Both the position numbers and the translations under genes were made by a program. Positions 27,099-38,859 of a stretch of DNA of 64,000 bases are shown here, piece after piece. Location: positions 149,598,127 through 149,662,126 of the forward strand of contig NC_134833.1 of NCBI RefSeq assembly GCF_004210375.1. The letters are read 5' to 3'. The notes under the pieces are model-generated. The model did no database searches. It had not been told where the DNA came from and saw nothing but the letters and a program-made list of their open reading frames with translations. Within the stretch, counting starts at the first letter, position 1; each line of letters opens with the position of its first letter. This stretch comes from Tachypleus tridentatus (taxonomy: Eukaryota; Arthropoda; Merostomata; Xiphosura; Limulidae).

Positions 27099-28129
27099 CA
27101 CTGTAGTTAACAAGTTTGTTTCACTGTACACTCACTGTAGTTAATAAGTTTGTTTTACTGTACACTCACTGTAGTTAACAAGTTTGTTTCACTGTACACT
27201 CACTGTAGTTAACAAGTTTGTTTCACTGTACACTCACTGTAGTTAACAAGTTTGTTTTACTGTACACCTACTGTAGTTAACAAGTTTGTTTCACTGTACA
27301 CTCACTGTAGTTAACAAGTTTGTTTCACTGTACACTCACTGTAGTTAATAAGTTTGTTTTACTGTACACCTACTGTAGTTAACAAGTTTGTTTCACTGTA
27401 CACTCACTGTAGTTAACAAGTTTGTTTCACTGTACACTCACTGTAGTTAATAAGTTTGTTTCACTGTACACTCACTGTAGTTAATAAGTTTGTTTTACTG
27501 TACACTCACTGTAGTTAACAAGTTTGTTTTACTGTACATCTACTGTAGTTAACAAGTTTGTTTCACTGTACACTCACTGTAGTTAATACGTTTGTTTCAC
27601 TGTACACTCACTGTAGTTAACAAGTTTGTTTCACTGTACACTCACTGTAGTTAATACGTTTGTTTCACTGTACACTCACTGTAGTTAACAAGTTTGTTTC
27701 ACTGTACACTCACTGTAGTTAACAAGTTTGTTTCACTGTACACTCACTGTAGTTAACAAGTTTGTTTCACTGTACACTCACTGTAGTTAACAAGTTTGTT
27801 TCACTGTACACCTACTGTAGTTAACAAGTTTGTTTCACTGTACACTCACTGTAGTTAACAAGTTTGTTTCACTGTACACTCACTGTAGTTAATAAGTTTG
27901 TTTCACTGTACACTCACTGTAGTTAACAAGTTTGTTTTACTGTACACTCACTGTAGTTAACAAGTTTGTTTCACTGTACACTCACTGTAGTTAACAAGTT
28001 TGTTTCACTGTACACTCACTGTAGTTAATAAGTTTGTTTCACTCTACACTCACTGTAGTTAACAAGTTTGTTTCACTGTACACTCACTGTAGTTAACAAG
28101 TTTGTTTCACTGTACACTCACTGTAGTTA
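27099..28129 (+). repeat. 34-bp tandem repeat, 30 copies
   Basis: CACTGTAGTTAACAAGTTTG followed by TTTCACTGTACACT. Starts at 27099, 27133 and 27167 fix the period at 34 bp, and the last partial unit starts at 28119. The interval of 1020 bp equals exactly 30 units with no net indel. Common variants are AACAAG/AATAAG/AATACG, TTTCACTG/TTTTACTG and CACTCACTG/CACCTACTG. It lies 0.2 kb from the CT-rich array, which has the same 34-bp period but unrelated sequence. Confidence 0.97.
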
Positions 28130-28338
28130 TTTATGATAATGTACTTTTACAGTATTTTTGTGTATTATGAATATAGTTTATAATGCTATTGTTAATTTCG
28201 TTGAATGTTTTACGGTACAATTAACAATGAATTTGTTTTAGTGTAACATATTACGACAAAGGATTCATTGAGTGTATTTTTTATATATTTTATAAAATAG
28301 TCCCCCCCCATTAGTGACCAAGTATTAATTCTAGAGTT

Positions 28339-28537
28339 TTACGACGTTAAAAATGAGGTTTCAATGTCTATGGTGAACCTAGCACAGACCGCGCATTCTG
28401 TAGTTTCAGGCTTGGCAACAACCGACCAATTCACAATATTTACGTTTACAACACTGGCTCTACTGACGTCATCCACACGCATCTTGAAATCAGCCATGCT
28501 GAAGTTAACTCCAGCATAAAACGTCGTATTAACACTA
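28339..28537 (-). CDS. Possible terminal exon of an unrecognised small gene
   Basis: On the minus strand an acceptor-like TTAACTATTTCCAG precedes a 199-nt open stretch ending in TAA (28341-28339). It encodes SVNTTFYAGVNFSMADFKMR, then VDDVSRASVVNVNIVNWSVV, then a Cys-containing tail (TECAVCARFTIDIETSFLTS). Its GC content and CG frequency look higher than the surrounding AT-rich DNA, and codon use looks plausible. I recognise no family. The entry phase needs two bases from the previous exon, and the candidate exon at 30925-30944 supplies exactly that. There is no AATAAA within the next 200 bp and the pyrimidine tract is weak, so this remains tentative. Confidence 0.3.
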
Positions 28538-28579
28538 CTGGAAATAGTTAACCATACTAATACTAGTTTCTGTACCGTT

Positions 28580-30468
28580 ATCCTAACTCTAATGATACTA
28601 CCCTGTCCATCCTCATCTAAACCATCCTTTACTACCCTGTCCATCCTCATCTAAACCATCCTTTACTACCCTGTCCATCTCATCCAAACCATCCTCATTT
28701 TGCTGCCTGTCCATCTCTATATAAACCATCCTTTGCTACTGCCTGTCTATCTCATCATCTAAACCATCATTTTGCTGCCTTGGCGTCCTCATCTAAACCA
28801 TCATTTTGCTGCCGATCCGTCTATCATCATCTAGGCCGTCATTTTCTGCTTTGCTGTCTCGTATAAGCCATCATTTTTGCTGCCAATGTGCGTCATCGTC
28901 TAAACTAATCATTTTGCTGCCGTGATCCGTCTCCATCCTAGGCCATCATTTTTTGCTATCCTCGTCTAATTAAGTCATTTTGCTGCCGTGTGCGTCTCGT
29001 CTAAATCCGTCATTCTAAACCCTAATCATTTCGGCTGCTGCCCATGTGCGTCATCGTCTAAACCGTCATATTTTGCTGCCCTGTCCGTCTCATCATCTAG
29101 GCCGTCATTTTGCTGCCCATGTCCGTCTCCGTCTAAATCGTCATTTTTTGCTATCTAATCTGTCATCGTTTTAGGCCGTCATTTTCTGCCCTTTCCATCT
29201 CCATATAGGCTATTTTTGTTACGCTGTCCGTCTCCGTATAAGGCTATGATTTGTTGCGCTGTCCGTCTCCGTATAGGCTATGATTTGTTACAGTGTTCCA
29301 CCTTTATCTGATCGGTTTTTTTTGCTGCCCTGCTTATCGTCCTCATCTAAACCGTCATTTTGCTGCTCTCTGTCCGTCTCATATGGTCAAAATCATTTTT
29401 ACTGCCCATGTCTCATCATCATCTAAACCGTCTTTACTGCTGCCTTGTGCGTCATCATCTAAGGCCATCATTTTGCTGCCGTGTCCGTTTCCATCTAAAC
29501 CGTCATTTTATTATCATCATCTAAACCGTCTTTTTACTGCCCTGTGCGTCCTCATCTAAACCGTCATTTTTTTATATCATCATCTAGGCCGTCATTTTGC
29601 TGCCTGTCCGTCTCCATCTAAATCATCATCTTACTATTCTGTCTGTCATCATTTAGGCCATCATTTTGCTGCCCTGTCCGTCTCCATATAAAGCTATGAT
29701 TTGTTATTTGTCCGTCTCCGTATAGGCTATGATTTGTTACAATGTCTCACCTTTATCTGATCAGTTTTTTTTTTGCTGCCTTGCTTGTCGTCATCATTCT
29801 AAACCGTCATTTTGCTGCTCTTGTCCATCTCTTATATAGGCCAATCATTTTGCTGCTTGCTCTGTCATCTCATCTAAGGCCATCATACTACCTTTGCTGC
29901 CATTGTCCGTTTCCGTCTAAACCGTCTTTTTGCTGCCGTGTCTATTTCCATCTAAATCCATCCTTTTGCTACATCATCATCTAGAGCCGTCATTTTTTAC
30001 TGCCCTGTGCGTCCTCATCTAAACCATCATTTTGCTATCCTCATCTAAACCATCATTTTGCTGCCCCTGTCCATCTCCATCTAAATCGTCTTTTTGCTAT
30101 CATCTGTCTATCATCATTTAAAACCATCTTTTTACTGCCCTGTCCGGCTCCATATAGGCTATGATTTATTACACTGTCCATCTCCATATAGGCTATAATT
30201 TGTTACAATGTCACCTTTATCTAATCAGTTTTTTTACTACCCTGCTCATCCTCTCATCTAAACCATCCTTTTACTACTCTGTCCATCTCCATATAAACCA
30301 TCTTTTACTACCCTGTCCATCTCCATATGAACCATCCTTTTTGCTGCACTGTCCATCCTCATCTAAACCATCCTTTACTACCCTGTCCATCTTCATATAC
30401 ACTATAATTTATTATACTCTCCACCTTCATCTAATCCATTTTTACTACCCTATCCATCTTCATCTGTA
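28580..30468 (+). repeat. Degenerate CT-rich ~34-bp minisatellite with ~450-bp higher-order period
   Basis: Units of about 34 bp built on CTAAACCATC-ATTTTGCTGCC-CTGTCC-ATCTCCAT (28617 to 28651 is one clean period), with many indels. Variable sites are largely CCGTC/CCATC and CTCCGT/CTCCAT, that is CG against CA. A composite block carrying GGCTATGATTTGTTACA, CACCTTTATCTGATC and a T run begins near 29282, 29731 and 30189, so a higher-order unit of about 450 bp exists. Three + strand frames (29293-29559, 29742-29984, 30161-30469) are repeat translations, not genes. Confidence 0.9.
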
Positions 30469-30924
30469 ATATATCTTTTTAATAAATTTAAGTACACAGT
30501 GTTAGGATGACGCTGACTTTAAATTAATATTAAAAGCAGAATAAAATATTCATTTTTTAAGTAAAATCATCTATTACAATAAAGAATGACGTCAAAATGT
30601 TACATAATGTTGGCTCTCTTCAATGATTTTTGCGGCTACATTTGAATAATTAATACCACATTTTTAAACCATCTTCTCATCACTAACTGAATTCAATATG
30701 TGGTAAATAAGTTTATACCAAATTACTATAAACACTGTATTTTGATATTTGAGTTATGTTATTGGACTTATCTCCTCTAAGCAATAGTCCATTTCATATT
30801 CCAACTGAGAAATAGCAACAACAAAAATAGTAACTGATTATTCAGCAAAGAAACGACTGTTTAAACAGACTGAACAGGAGAGAACACGAAGTTCTTTATG
30901 TTTAGATTTCTCGATCATACTTAC

Positions 30925-30944
30925 GTCATGGACAGCGTAAACAT
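30925..30944 (-). CDS. Possible first coding exon paired with 28339-28537
   Basis: On the minus strand ATGTTTACGCTGTCCATGAC is followed directly by the consensus donor GTAAGTATG (GTAAGT at 30924-30919). The frame upstream is open only back to a TAA near 31011, so an ATG at 30944 is plausible. The exon ends in phase 2. Joined to the acceptor at 28537 it reads on in frame to give a predicted protein of about 72 residues. The intron would be about 2.4 kb and mostly CT-rich minisatellite. The support is splice-site and phase agreement only. Confidence 0.22.
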
Positions 30945-32994
30945 ACGTTTAGCTAAGTTGTGCGTATAATTAATTTGTTTTCCAAAACGTTGAATACAAA
31001 AACAAGTTTATAAGGAGTAAAACCAATCGGTTCCCGTCGTGAGTTTTGACGGCGTGGTTCATAAAAAGCCAACATGAATGTTCATTAGTTCTTTTCTCAC
31101 TTGGCTGATCTCCTGAGTAGATAATATTACTGTGAGAAATCACTCCTGGTGTCAGATTCAAACTGAGTGAATATTGAGATTTCATTGCTTCTGATATTTG
31201 TTTGTTTGTTTTTTAAACTGTCAAGTGAAGCTACACAAACTGATATTTTCTCATACTAGTCCTTAACTCTGAGCTGACTGACTACAGAGAAGGCAACTCT
31301 TGAGCTACTCCTGTATGAACGAATAGTTGGATCTGACTGTCACCCTTATAATTCACTCATGGTCCAAAGGTGCGAAACGAGGTTTTATAACAGAAACTTT
31401 ATGTTTATGTATTCACAGTCCAAACACATATATTTATATTCACAACGTTCAACAACACATTTACCTCAGCTCTGTTAACGTCACCCCTTCCCACTCCCGG
31501 CTCAAACCTCTTGAAACTTGTTGATGATGATGAGTGTTATGTTACATTTTGGCCCATTAGGGCTCAGATAAATCGTAGAATAATTTGATTGGTAAAAATA
31601 TACTGAAATGAAGAAACATTTTAGTAGTTTGATCCAGAGTAAGACACCTGCTGCAGCATTTGAAATATAAACCTGTTTCACGAAATGAACATTTTGTAAG
31701 ATAAAGTTTATTTACCTAACACTGAGCGGAAATGTTTTAAAGACAGCTAGCTTGTTTGATTGTATTGTTAAAAGTTTGTGACTGTACGTTGATAATACGT
31801 TGTTATTTTTTCAAAACTAGCTTAGTTAGGAGGATAGATGTGGTCTGTTCTTTAGTGTGCTTCAGCTGTGAATCTCTAGATCCATATTTCATGACTTGTT
31901 GTCACAGAAACATGTCTAAACTTTAGAGCCAAAGAGCTTGCTATAAGAGTAATAGTCAAGTCTCACTTTTCGACTATATAAAAATAGTCTACGTGCTGCT
32001 GTATTTGTGGATTTCCATCTTTCCTTTTTTCTATCTACTAGGAACAGTTATATACAGCTAGTCTTTGTCCTAAATTTACGTCAAATTCTCAAATATGCAA
32101 ACTTTAAATAAACTAAATAATTATAACAGTTTATTTAAGTTAACTTTTTTAATGTTCATTTTCTCACGTGACCATGAATGAAATTCATAAACTTTAATGG
32201 CGCTTAGAAAATACGATTGTTAACTACATCTACAAAATTTTGATAAAGTATATAACATATTAAATTGTTTTTCTTTTAAAGTATAACAGAACTTATTGTT
32301 ATGTAATTAATGTAAACTACTATTTTCCAGAAACGAGGCTAAAAGCCACCAGTAGGAGTCTTAATCACTCACATCCGGGTTATTAGTTTCTGCCTCAGCT
32401 TTCTGGGAGCCAAGTATACTAAAGTGTGGAAATATTAAAATTTGAATTCTCAAAGCCAGGGCCACGCTGCGCTTCAAGATATTAATTGCTGTATTCTTAA
32501 GCCTAAGACAACTCTGCAAATCAATATATTAAAACATGAATTCTAAAACTCAGGGCTACCTGGTTGTTTTCATATCGAAACCTACATACTGAAATTTAGG
32601 GCTACATGAATGTTGAGATTTAAAAAACTTCTATTTTCAAACTCATTGTTAAAATATGTAACAAAATGTTAAATTTATTCTCCAACTCAGGACTATGATG
32701 AATATCAATGTATAAAAAACTATATTCTCACACTCAGGGTCACACGATGTGAGTAGATTAACAACATCTGAAACGATTTACCCATGGACTAAGCGACGTC
32801 CTATTTCATACCATGTTTTCTGTAGATCTGTCTACATAAGCCTGGCATTCCTTTTCCTAAAGAGAAATAGATTTTAAAAATTATATTTCTATTATAACAA
32901 CAACGGTCTTTACGTGATAATGTTGTATAATAAAAGAAATACAGTTTTCAACCATACCACACTGTATTTTATCTTCGAATGTTTCAGTCATAAC
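30945..32994. other. No gene seen
   Basis: AT-rich DNA with scattered short frames (minus 30970-31185, plus 31327-31524), neither with a recognisable domain. No strong tandem repeat is visible. Confidence 0.45.
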
Positions 32995-33110
32995 GTCCCC
33001 GCTAGTACTGCGGTAAGTCTATTGATTTAAAACGCTAAAATTAGGGGTTCGATTCCCCTAGGCGGGCTCAACAGATAACCCGATGTGACTCTGCTATAAA
33101 CAAACACAGT
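32995..33110 (+). mobile_element. tRNA-derived SINE, family 2
   Basis: Begins GTCCCCGCTAGTACTGCGGT and carries GATTTAAAACGCTAAAATTA and GGGGTTCGATTCCCCTAGGC. It ends near GATGTGACTCTGCTATAAAC and AAACACAG. It aligns over its whole length with the copy at 24175 apart from scattered substitutions. Confidence 0.85.
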
Positions 33111-34168
33111 CACAATGTTACTCTGACGTTATTATATCTCGTTATCCTCAAAAAATTTTGATCACATCTGTTTATTATAAAATCACTTTCAGCATTTAGA
33201 CCAATATAAAAAATTATTATATTATCTTTTCCGTTGTACCCGACGAAAATGTAAATTAATTTTCTAAACTGATAGAAATATTTGAATAAACTTTTAAAAA
33301 TAAATTACGTGATTGTTGTTGGATGATATAACATGTTTTATGTTACCAGAAGAAGGTTGGATGTTGTAACACTTCTTACAAATAATGAAGTTCTTGTTGT
33401 ATCGTGTATCATATTTTATAAAGTTATTAAATCATTGTTGTGCAATGCAACAAGGTTTATAAATTACCAGTTTATTGTTGTTAACATCAACAATGATGTT
33501 TTTCGTTTTGGTGAATGATATAGTCAGGTGGAGCCACTTTTATGATGTATGAAGCCAGTTTTATCTAATAGGTTTCATCATCTACCAACCAGTAGCTTTA
33601 TATCATCTGCCTGCTAACAAAAAGGTATAATGAACTTTTCTGTTCGTTCTTTAACTTGATATAGTAGAACCTATGAAGGCAGCACACGATATCACATAGA
33701 TAAACTAAAATAAACTTTTAAAGATCTAATTACGTTCACCATTTGATTAACATGGGATAACTGTTTATCATCGAATAGTTATCGAATGCGAAAGACAAGC
33801 TGGAAAGTTCAAAATGTTAACAAATTAAAACTGAAGAAAATAACTACTTCGAAATACAAAACCGTTTACAAATACTTTAACCAAAAGAGTTGGAATATTT
33901 CTTGTGAAAATATTTAATCTGAACTAAAATAATGTTTGGTTTTGTTTCAAGTTTACAAATATATGAAAAAAAATAATAATTTATAACCTTACTATTTATA
34001 TATAACCAAAGATATTGTTTTAGCGTGTTCTATCGTTGTTTGGTTTCTTTCGGATTACTTGGTAGAAATAATGCTAAGTCCAGTCTATGCAACGACATTA
34101 ATTAAATTAGTTTATTCAGTAAGGTTTGTTACAACCTACACTTAGTATGACATAACTCGTTCCACATC
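33111..34168. other. No gene seen
   Basis: AT-rich sequence. The 61-codon + strand frame at 33333-33518 looks like chance: it has no domain and no splice context. Confidence 0.45.
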
Positions 34169-34379
34169 TCACTAAATATGCTCGCCCTTTCAGCCGTGAA
34201 GGCGTTATAATGTGACGGTCAATCCCATTATTCGTTGGTAAAAGAGTAGCCCAAGAGTTGGCGGTGGGTGGTGATAACTAGCTGCCTTCCCTCTAGTCTT
34301 ACACTGCTAAATTAGGGACGGCTAGCACAGATAGCCCTCGAGTAGCTTTGTGCGAAATTCCCAAACAAACAAACAAAAG
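34169..34379 (+). mobile_element. tRNA-derived SINE, family 1 (5'-truncated)
   Basis: Begins in the linker (AAATATGCTCGCCCTTTCAG) and lacks the tRNA-like head. The body is well preserved, including ATTCGTTGGTAAAAGAGTAG, CCTTCCCTCTAGTCTTACAC and GCTTTGTGCGAAATTCC. It ends in a CAAA-repeat tail (CCAAACAAACAAACAAAAG). The 5' truncation with an intact tail fits target-primed retrotransposition. Confidence 0.93.
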
Positions 34380-34449
34380 ATTCAGACGCTCTTATTGTTA
34401 CTTAGTTTGTGGTGAGAAACCTACCATAGAGAATATGGGATTTAACATT

Positions 34450-34596
34450 GTATTCTCAATACGGCTGGTATGGGTATTAAAACTTTAATTAAAATCAAGT
34501 ACAGAACAACGTTTTGATCTTCATTGTTCTGTACTTTATTTCACTTGAAGTTTTTAATTAAAGTGATAACATCCGTACCAGCCGTCTTGATAATAC
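34450..34596. mobile_element. Foldback element (inverted arms ~60 bp)
   Basis: GTATTCTCAATACGGCTGGT at the left end is the imperfect reverse complement of ACCAGCCGTCTTGATAATAC at the right end. The inner parts also pair: AAGTACAGAACAACG with CATTGTTCTGTACTTT, and TTTAATTAAA on each side. The loop is only about 10 bp. Its end sequence and ACAACGTTTTGA core are shared with the longer element at 54996-55202, so this is probably an internally deleted relative. Confidence 0.75.
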
Positions 34597-34706
34597 ATTT
34601 TTACTTCAACTGGATTTCTCGTCTTCACAGATTTAACATTGTAATTTACCGCTTACTCACCAGAGGGCAAAATCTGGGTAAACGATATCATTTAGTATTT
34701 GATTAG
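34524..34706 (+). other. Chance reading frame over a foldback arm
   Basis: A 60-codon frame that starts inside the right arm of the foldback element and runs into flanking DNA. No domain is seen, and I do not regard it as a gene. Confidence 0.4.
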
Positions 34707-34850
34707 TTTGTGCTGAATGTCGCACACATCTACATCATTGAGAATTTAACTTATATTACACATAATTAAATATGTGAGATATTAGAACCAATCAGGCACA
34801 AGAATGCCATGGCATATTCTAATTTTAACATTTACTGGATGGGGGGTGTG

Positions 34851-34969
34851 TGTTTTCTTCTAACAAACCAACATCACGCTGTTTACTGAGTCTACCGAGA
34901 AGGAATCGAACCCCTGATTTTAGTGTTGTAAATCCGTAAGCTTAACGATGAACCAGCTGGGAACACCGG
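34851..34969 (-). mobile_element. tRNA-derived SINE, family 2
   Basis: Reverse-complement copy with AGGAATCGAACCCCTGATTT (B box) and TTAGTGTTGTAAATCCGTAA (anticodon-like arm), bounded by TGTTTTCTTCTAACAA at the 3' end of the element. More diverged than the copy at 24175. Confidence 0.82.
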
Positions 34970-35562
34970 ATGGGTTATTATTAGATAGAACCACATGACG
35001 TAACTTGTGATGGATACGAGAGTCATAAAGTATGTGGTGTAATAACTTGAACGTATTATTTAAACTATCCAAAGCACTTTACAATGCATTTAGGAAAGGC
35101 ATTCTTTAAAACTTCACAAAGTTTACCAGCATTACATAAGTCATTCAGTATTAAAATACTTTATTATAGTTCTGTGTGTGTGTGTGTGAATCTACAAATA
35201 GGCCTAGCACTAGGGGAAGTTTATCTGTAATCGAGGTAATGAAAGAGTTACGCTTGATAACTAAATCATAGTTTCTGTGACTCATTTGATACACTAGTTC
35301 ATTTATCAGTGATTTCGTGTGAACGTTGAATATTATTACATTACACCTGCAGGTGTTCACTGCATGCTGTCATGCTCATTTGAATTTACTTTTCACTATT
35401 TATTATTTTAAATCATATCAAAACACATTTGACAGGCGTTGAATAAGACATGCATCACTGGTGTGTCAAAGTTATTAATAAACATCAGCAAAATTATGAG
35501 CTAACGTTTCTTCAGGACTAAAACAAACAAAATACGATGATACGTGGATACAGAGAACTTAA

Positions 35563-35728
35563 CTGGTGAGAAAAGAAATGGAAGATATATGACATTTTAA
35601 TAACATTAGTAGTAGAGAACTGGTGAGTGAAAAAATGGAAGATAAATGACATTTTAATAACATTGGTAATAGAAAATTGGTCAGACAAATTTTGAAGATA
35701 TGTGAATTTTAGTAATAACGGTAATTAA
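35563..35728 (+). repeat. 57-bp tandem repeat, ~3 degenerate copies
   Basis: TGGAAGATATATGACATTTT recurs at 35579, 35636 and (diverged) 35693, a 57-bp period. The flanking DNA (34970-35562 and 35729-36365) shows no gene. It includes a short (GT)n run near 35175-35187. Confidence 0.75.
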
Positions 35729-36365
35729 CTTTACATAGAATTTCTGTTCACAGATAGAAACTTTGTTCTCTTCAAACTTGGACAAACGATACGATTTGTT
35801 CTAGGGACTAACTTTCATTTTACTTTAACACTTGATAAAATGAAACTCAAGGACATGTTTACATAATAAAGAAGTGAGCCAGATTGCACTCCATAAGTAA
35901 AGTGGGTTAAGTCGTACTGCATGAATGATATGGGTCAGGCCTCATGAGAAACATAAGATTTGTTGCCCAATTTTTACATTGATTGTCATGTTACCTTATC
36001 CATTATTTTCAAGAAGTTTTGTTTGGTTTCCTGAAAATACACTTGGAGGAATTTGTTTTTTAATTTCGTCCTCCATCATTTCCTACATTTCAATGTGAGT
36101 TCGTCCCGTCTCCTAAGATAATTATATCTCTTGTCACAACTTTCAGATATGTCAGGCACACTTGTATTACTCAAGTTTTGTTAAAACAATAAAACCTGTT
36201 AATCACATTTATGATGTGGACATCAATAAACACAGTAATTTAAAATAAAAAAAATATTATTAGCAACACTTTCATTATTGAATATATTAAACGTTCCTCG
36301 ATCATTGTTATTTAAACACCCATGTTTCGAGAAAAACATTTGTTAATTGTACATGTGGAAACATG

Positions 36366-36762
36366 CATAAACCTCAGTTGTAAGATAACCATGAATATCA
36401 TGTATATATAACACATCTAAACACACGTTATTAGTTTATTGTAAGCCTCAGTTCCAACGTAACCATGAATATCATGTATATGCATAAAACACATCTAAAC
36501 ACACGGTGTTAGTTTACTATTAATTTCCGTTCTAAGGTAACCATGAATACGACGTATATGTAAACACATCTAAATATACATTGTTGCTTTACTATTAACT
36601 TCAGTTCAAAGGTAACCACGATTATCATGTGTATATAAACACATATAAACACACGTTGTTGCTATGCTATTAACTTCAGTTCTAAGATAACCATGAATAT
36701 CATGTATATATAACACATCTAAACACACGTTGCTGGTTTACTGATATCTTCAGTTCCAAATG
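36366..36762 (+). repeat. ~75-bp tandem repeat, ~5 diverged copies
   Basis: TAACCATGAATATCATGTAT-like cores start at about 36386, 36460, 36538, 36613 and 36688 (spacings 74-78). Each is followed by ACACATCTAAACACACG and a TTCAGTTC-like segment. Divergence among copies indicates an old array. Confidence 0.85.
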
Positions 36763-37679
36763 TAGCTGACGTCATCACGGTGACTGAAAGTTTTCAACAA
36801 ATAAGTTGGTTTGTGATACTCGTGGTGAGCACAACACACCTAGCCCAGTGTTGAGACTTGTGCTAAAGTAAAACTAATCGACCAAATAAAAGTACTTGAA
36901 AAATGTATTGAAAATAAATGAGAGCTCATGTTTTGGAAAGCTCAACAAATATAAATGGGAGATAATAGAAGTGTTTGGAATATTATTTTAATATTAAGAA
37001 CAAAGCAAACACATACCGAGATATGTAACAAACAGTTACAGTCTTTTGAATTGTGGCTAACATATATAAGCTATGTCAAAATGGTTAAGCTGGTTTAACA
37101 GCTTCATAAGTTATGCCATGGGTTATGGAATAGAATAATAAAAATAAAGTGATTAATATAAAAATATAATGGGTTTATTGGGCTTAGACCGACATACACC
37201 ATATTATGTTTGGTTGATGGAAGAACGGATGTAACAGTAAACATTATATAGAAAATACCCACATATATACTGGATATATCAAAGATGTGGGAAGTTCGAT
37301 ATTGTTTTAAAGTTATTGTAAAAGGAATAGATCACTGTGAGACTTGGAGATGAGAACCTTTGAAGCCATTATGGATCGTAAAATGTGTCAGATGAGGGTA
37401 GAAGGAAACATAACTAAGAAAGTAATTATTGAAATGATAATTAACAAAGTATTCCAGATAAAGATAGAAAATCATGATACTGGGATTACTAATTACATAT
37501 CAAGTAGATGAAAAGATATTTAAAGACAATAAGATAAATACTGGGGTTTGTTTAAAGGTAACGAGAGTATAGTGTGTGAAATATTTCAAACTGGTTGAAT
37601 AAAACAGAGAAATGTAATACGTACTTGAGACAAGAACTTACTGATGGAAAAAAATATGAGAGAATTTGAATAAATAAGT
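36763..37679. other. No gene seen
   Basis: AT-rich, purine-rich DNA without recognisable coding or repeat structure. Confidence 0.4.
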
Positions 37680-37809
37680 TTTGTTGTTGTTGTTTTGAAT
37701 TAAGCACAAAGCTACACAATGGGCTATCTGTGCTCTGCCCACCACGGGTATCGAAACCCGGATTTTAGCGTGTAAGTCCGCAGACATACCGCTGAGCCAC
37801 TGGGGGGCT
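37680..37809 (-). mobile_element. tRNA-derived SINE, family 3
   Basis: On the minus strand it opens with a tRNA-like head: GCCCCCCAGTGGCTCAGCGG gives an A box, and GGGTTTCGATACCCGTGGTG gives a B box. It continues with CAGATAGCCCATTGTGTAGC and TTTGTGCTTAATTC and ends in an (AAC)n tail. A 81-codon frame on the minus strand here (37638-37883) is only a SINE translation. Confidence 0.88.
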
Positions 37810-37955
37810 AAACAAGTTTTAAAGAGATGTATTGGTACTGAACACTTTTTGAGGAAGGTTGGTAACCAATGACAACTGGACAAGGAAATTTGTTAATGTT
37901 TAATAACATTGTTTTAATGTCTCTATATATCATAAAGTGGTTTTAAATATAAAGT

Positions 37956-38232
37956 GGGCCTGGCATGGCCAAGCGCGTAAGGCGTGCGACTCGTAATCCG
38001 AGAGGCGCGGGTTCACGCCCGCGTCGCGCTAAACATACTCGCTCTCCCAACCGTGGGGGAGATATAATTTACGGTTAATCCCACTATTCGTTGGTAAAAG
38101 AGTAGCCCAAGAGTTGGCGGTGGGTGGTGATGACTAGCTGCCTTCCCTCTAGTCTTACACTGCTAAATTAGGGACGGCTAGGACAGATCGCCCTCGAGTA
38201 GCTTTGTGCGAAATTAAAAAACAGACAAACAT
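37956..38232 (+). mobile_element. tRNA-derived SINE, family 1 (full length)
   Basis: The most complete copy in the window. The head GGGCCTGGCATGGCCAAGCG, with ACTCGTAATCCGAGAGG (CGT-like anticodon loop) and GCGGGTTCACGCCCGCG (B box), resembles tRNA-Thr. The family body (ATTCGTTGGTAAAAGAGTAG) and the tail GCTTTGTGCGAAATTAAAAA follow. It runs into an AT-rich degenerate minisatellite. Confidence 0.95.
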
Positions 38233-38370
38233 ACATAATAATATCAAATAAATAAAATGGGACACAGTAATATCAAATAAATAAAAGGGAATATAATATA
38301 GCAAGTAAATAAAGAGGGATTTAATAATATAAAATACATAAAGTGGATATAATAATATAAAATACATTTA
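38233..38370 (+). repeat. AT-rich degenerate repeat at SINE 3' end
   Basis: Variants of AATATCAAATAAATAAAA and AATATAAAATACATAAAG repeat several times with an irregular spacing of about 30-40 bp. It may be an expanded SINE tail. The 70-codon minus frame here is low complexity. Confidence 0.6.
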
Positions 38371-38859
38371 AACCAACTTAAAACTTTATAGGAGGACAAA
38401 ATAATATATTTAAACATCAATATAATTTAATAGAAATAAAACACTAATTCATTAGGTAATTAATCTTTCTACCTGTTTAAATCGTCCTGAAAAGTCTCGA
38501 CGTTACTATATTTCATGCAATCGGTTTTAAAAACTAAATCATTAGTTAACTATATTTCCTGACCATTTAAACAGTCCTAAAAAGGACACTTAACACTAAT
38601 TTATGTCCTATAAAGGACGACATTATGCATTAATTAAAACTTACACTTTCATTATTTTTACTTTATAATATAACTTGACAAAACAGTTCATTTAAACATG
38701 TTTAAGGTGAATAGTGTTCTACACATACAGCCTACTACGAAAGTAATTTTTTGTCACTGTGTTACTTATTATAATTTATCTCGGACGAGTCTTTGATTTG
38801 TTTTTAACGTATGTTAACGTATTACGATTTCAGATAGATGGATATTATATTTTGAATTT

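Noticed and set aside
29293..30469. Three Ser/Leu/Pro-rich + strand frames
   Set aside because: Translations of the CT-rich minisatellite.
37956..38032. Functional tRNA gene (Thr-like)
   Set aside because: A and B boxes are present, but the sequence continues into the SINE body and the acceptor stem does not pair properly.
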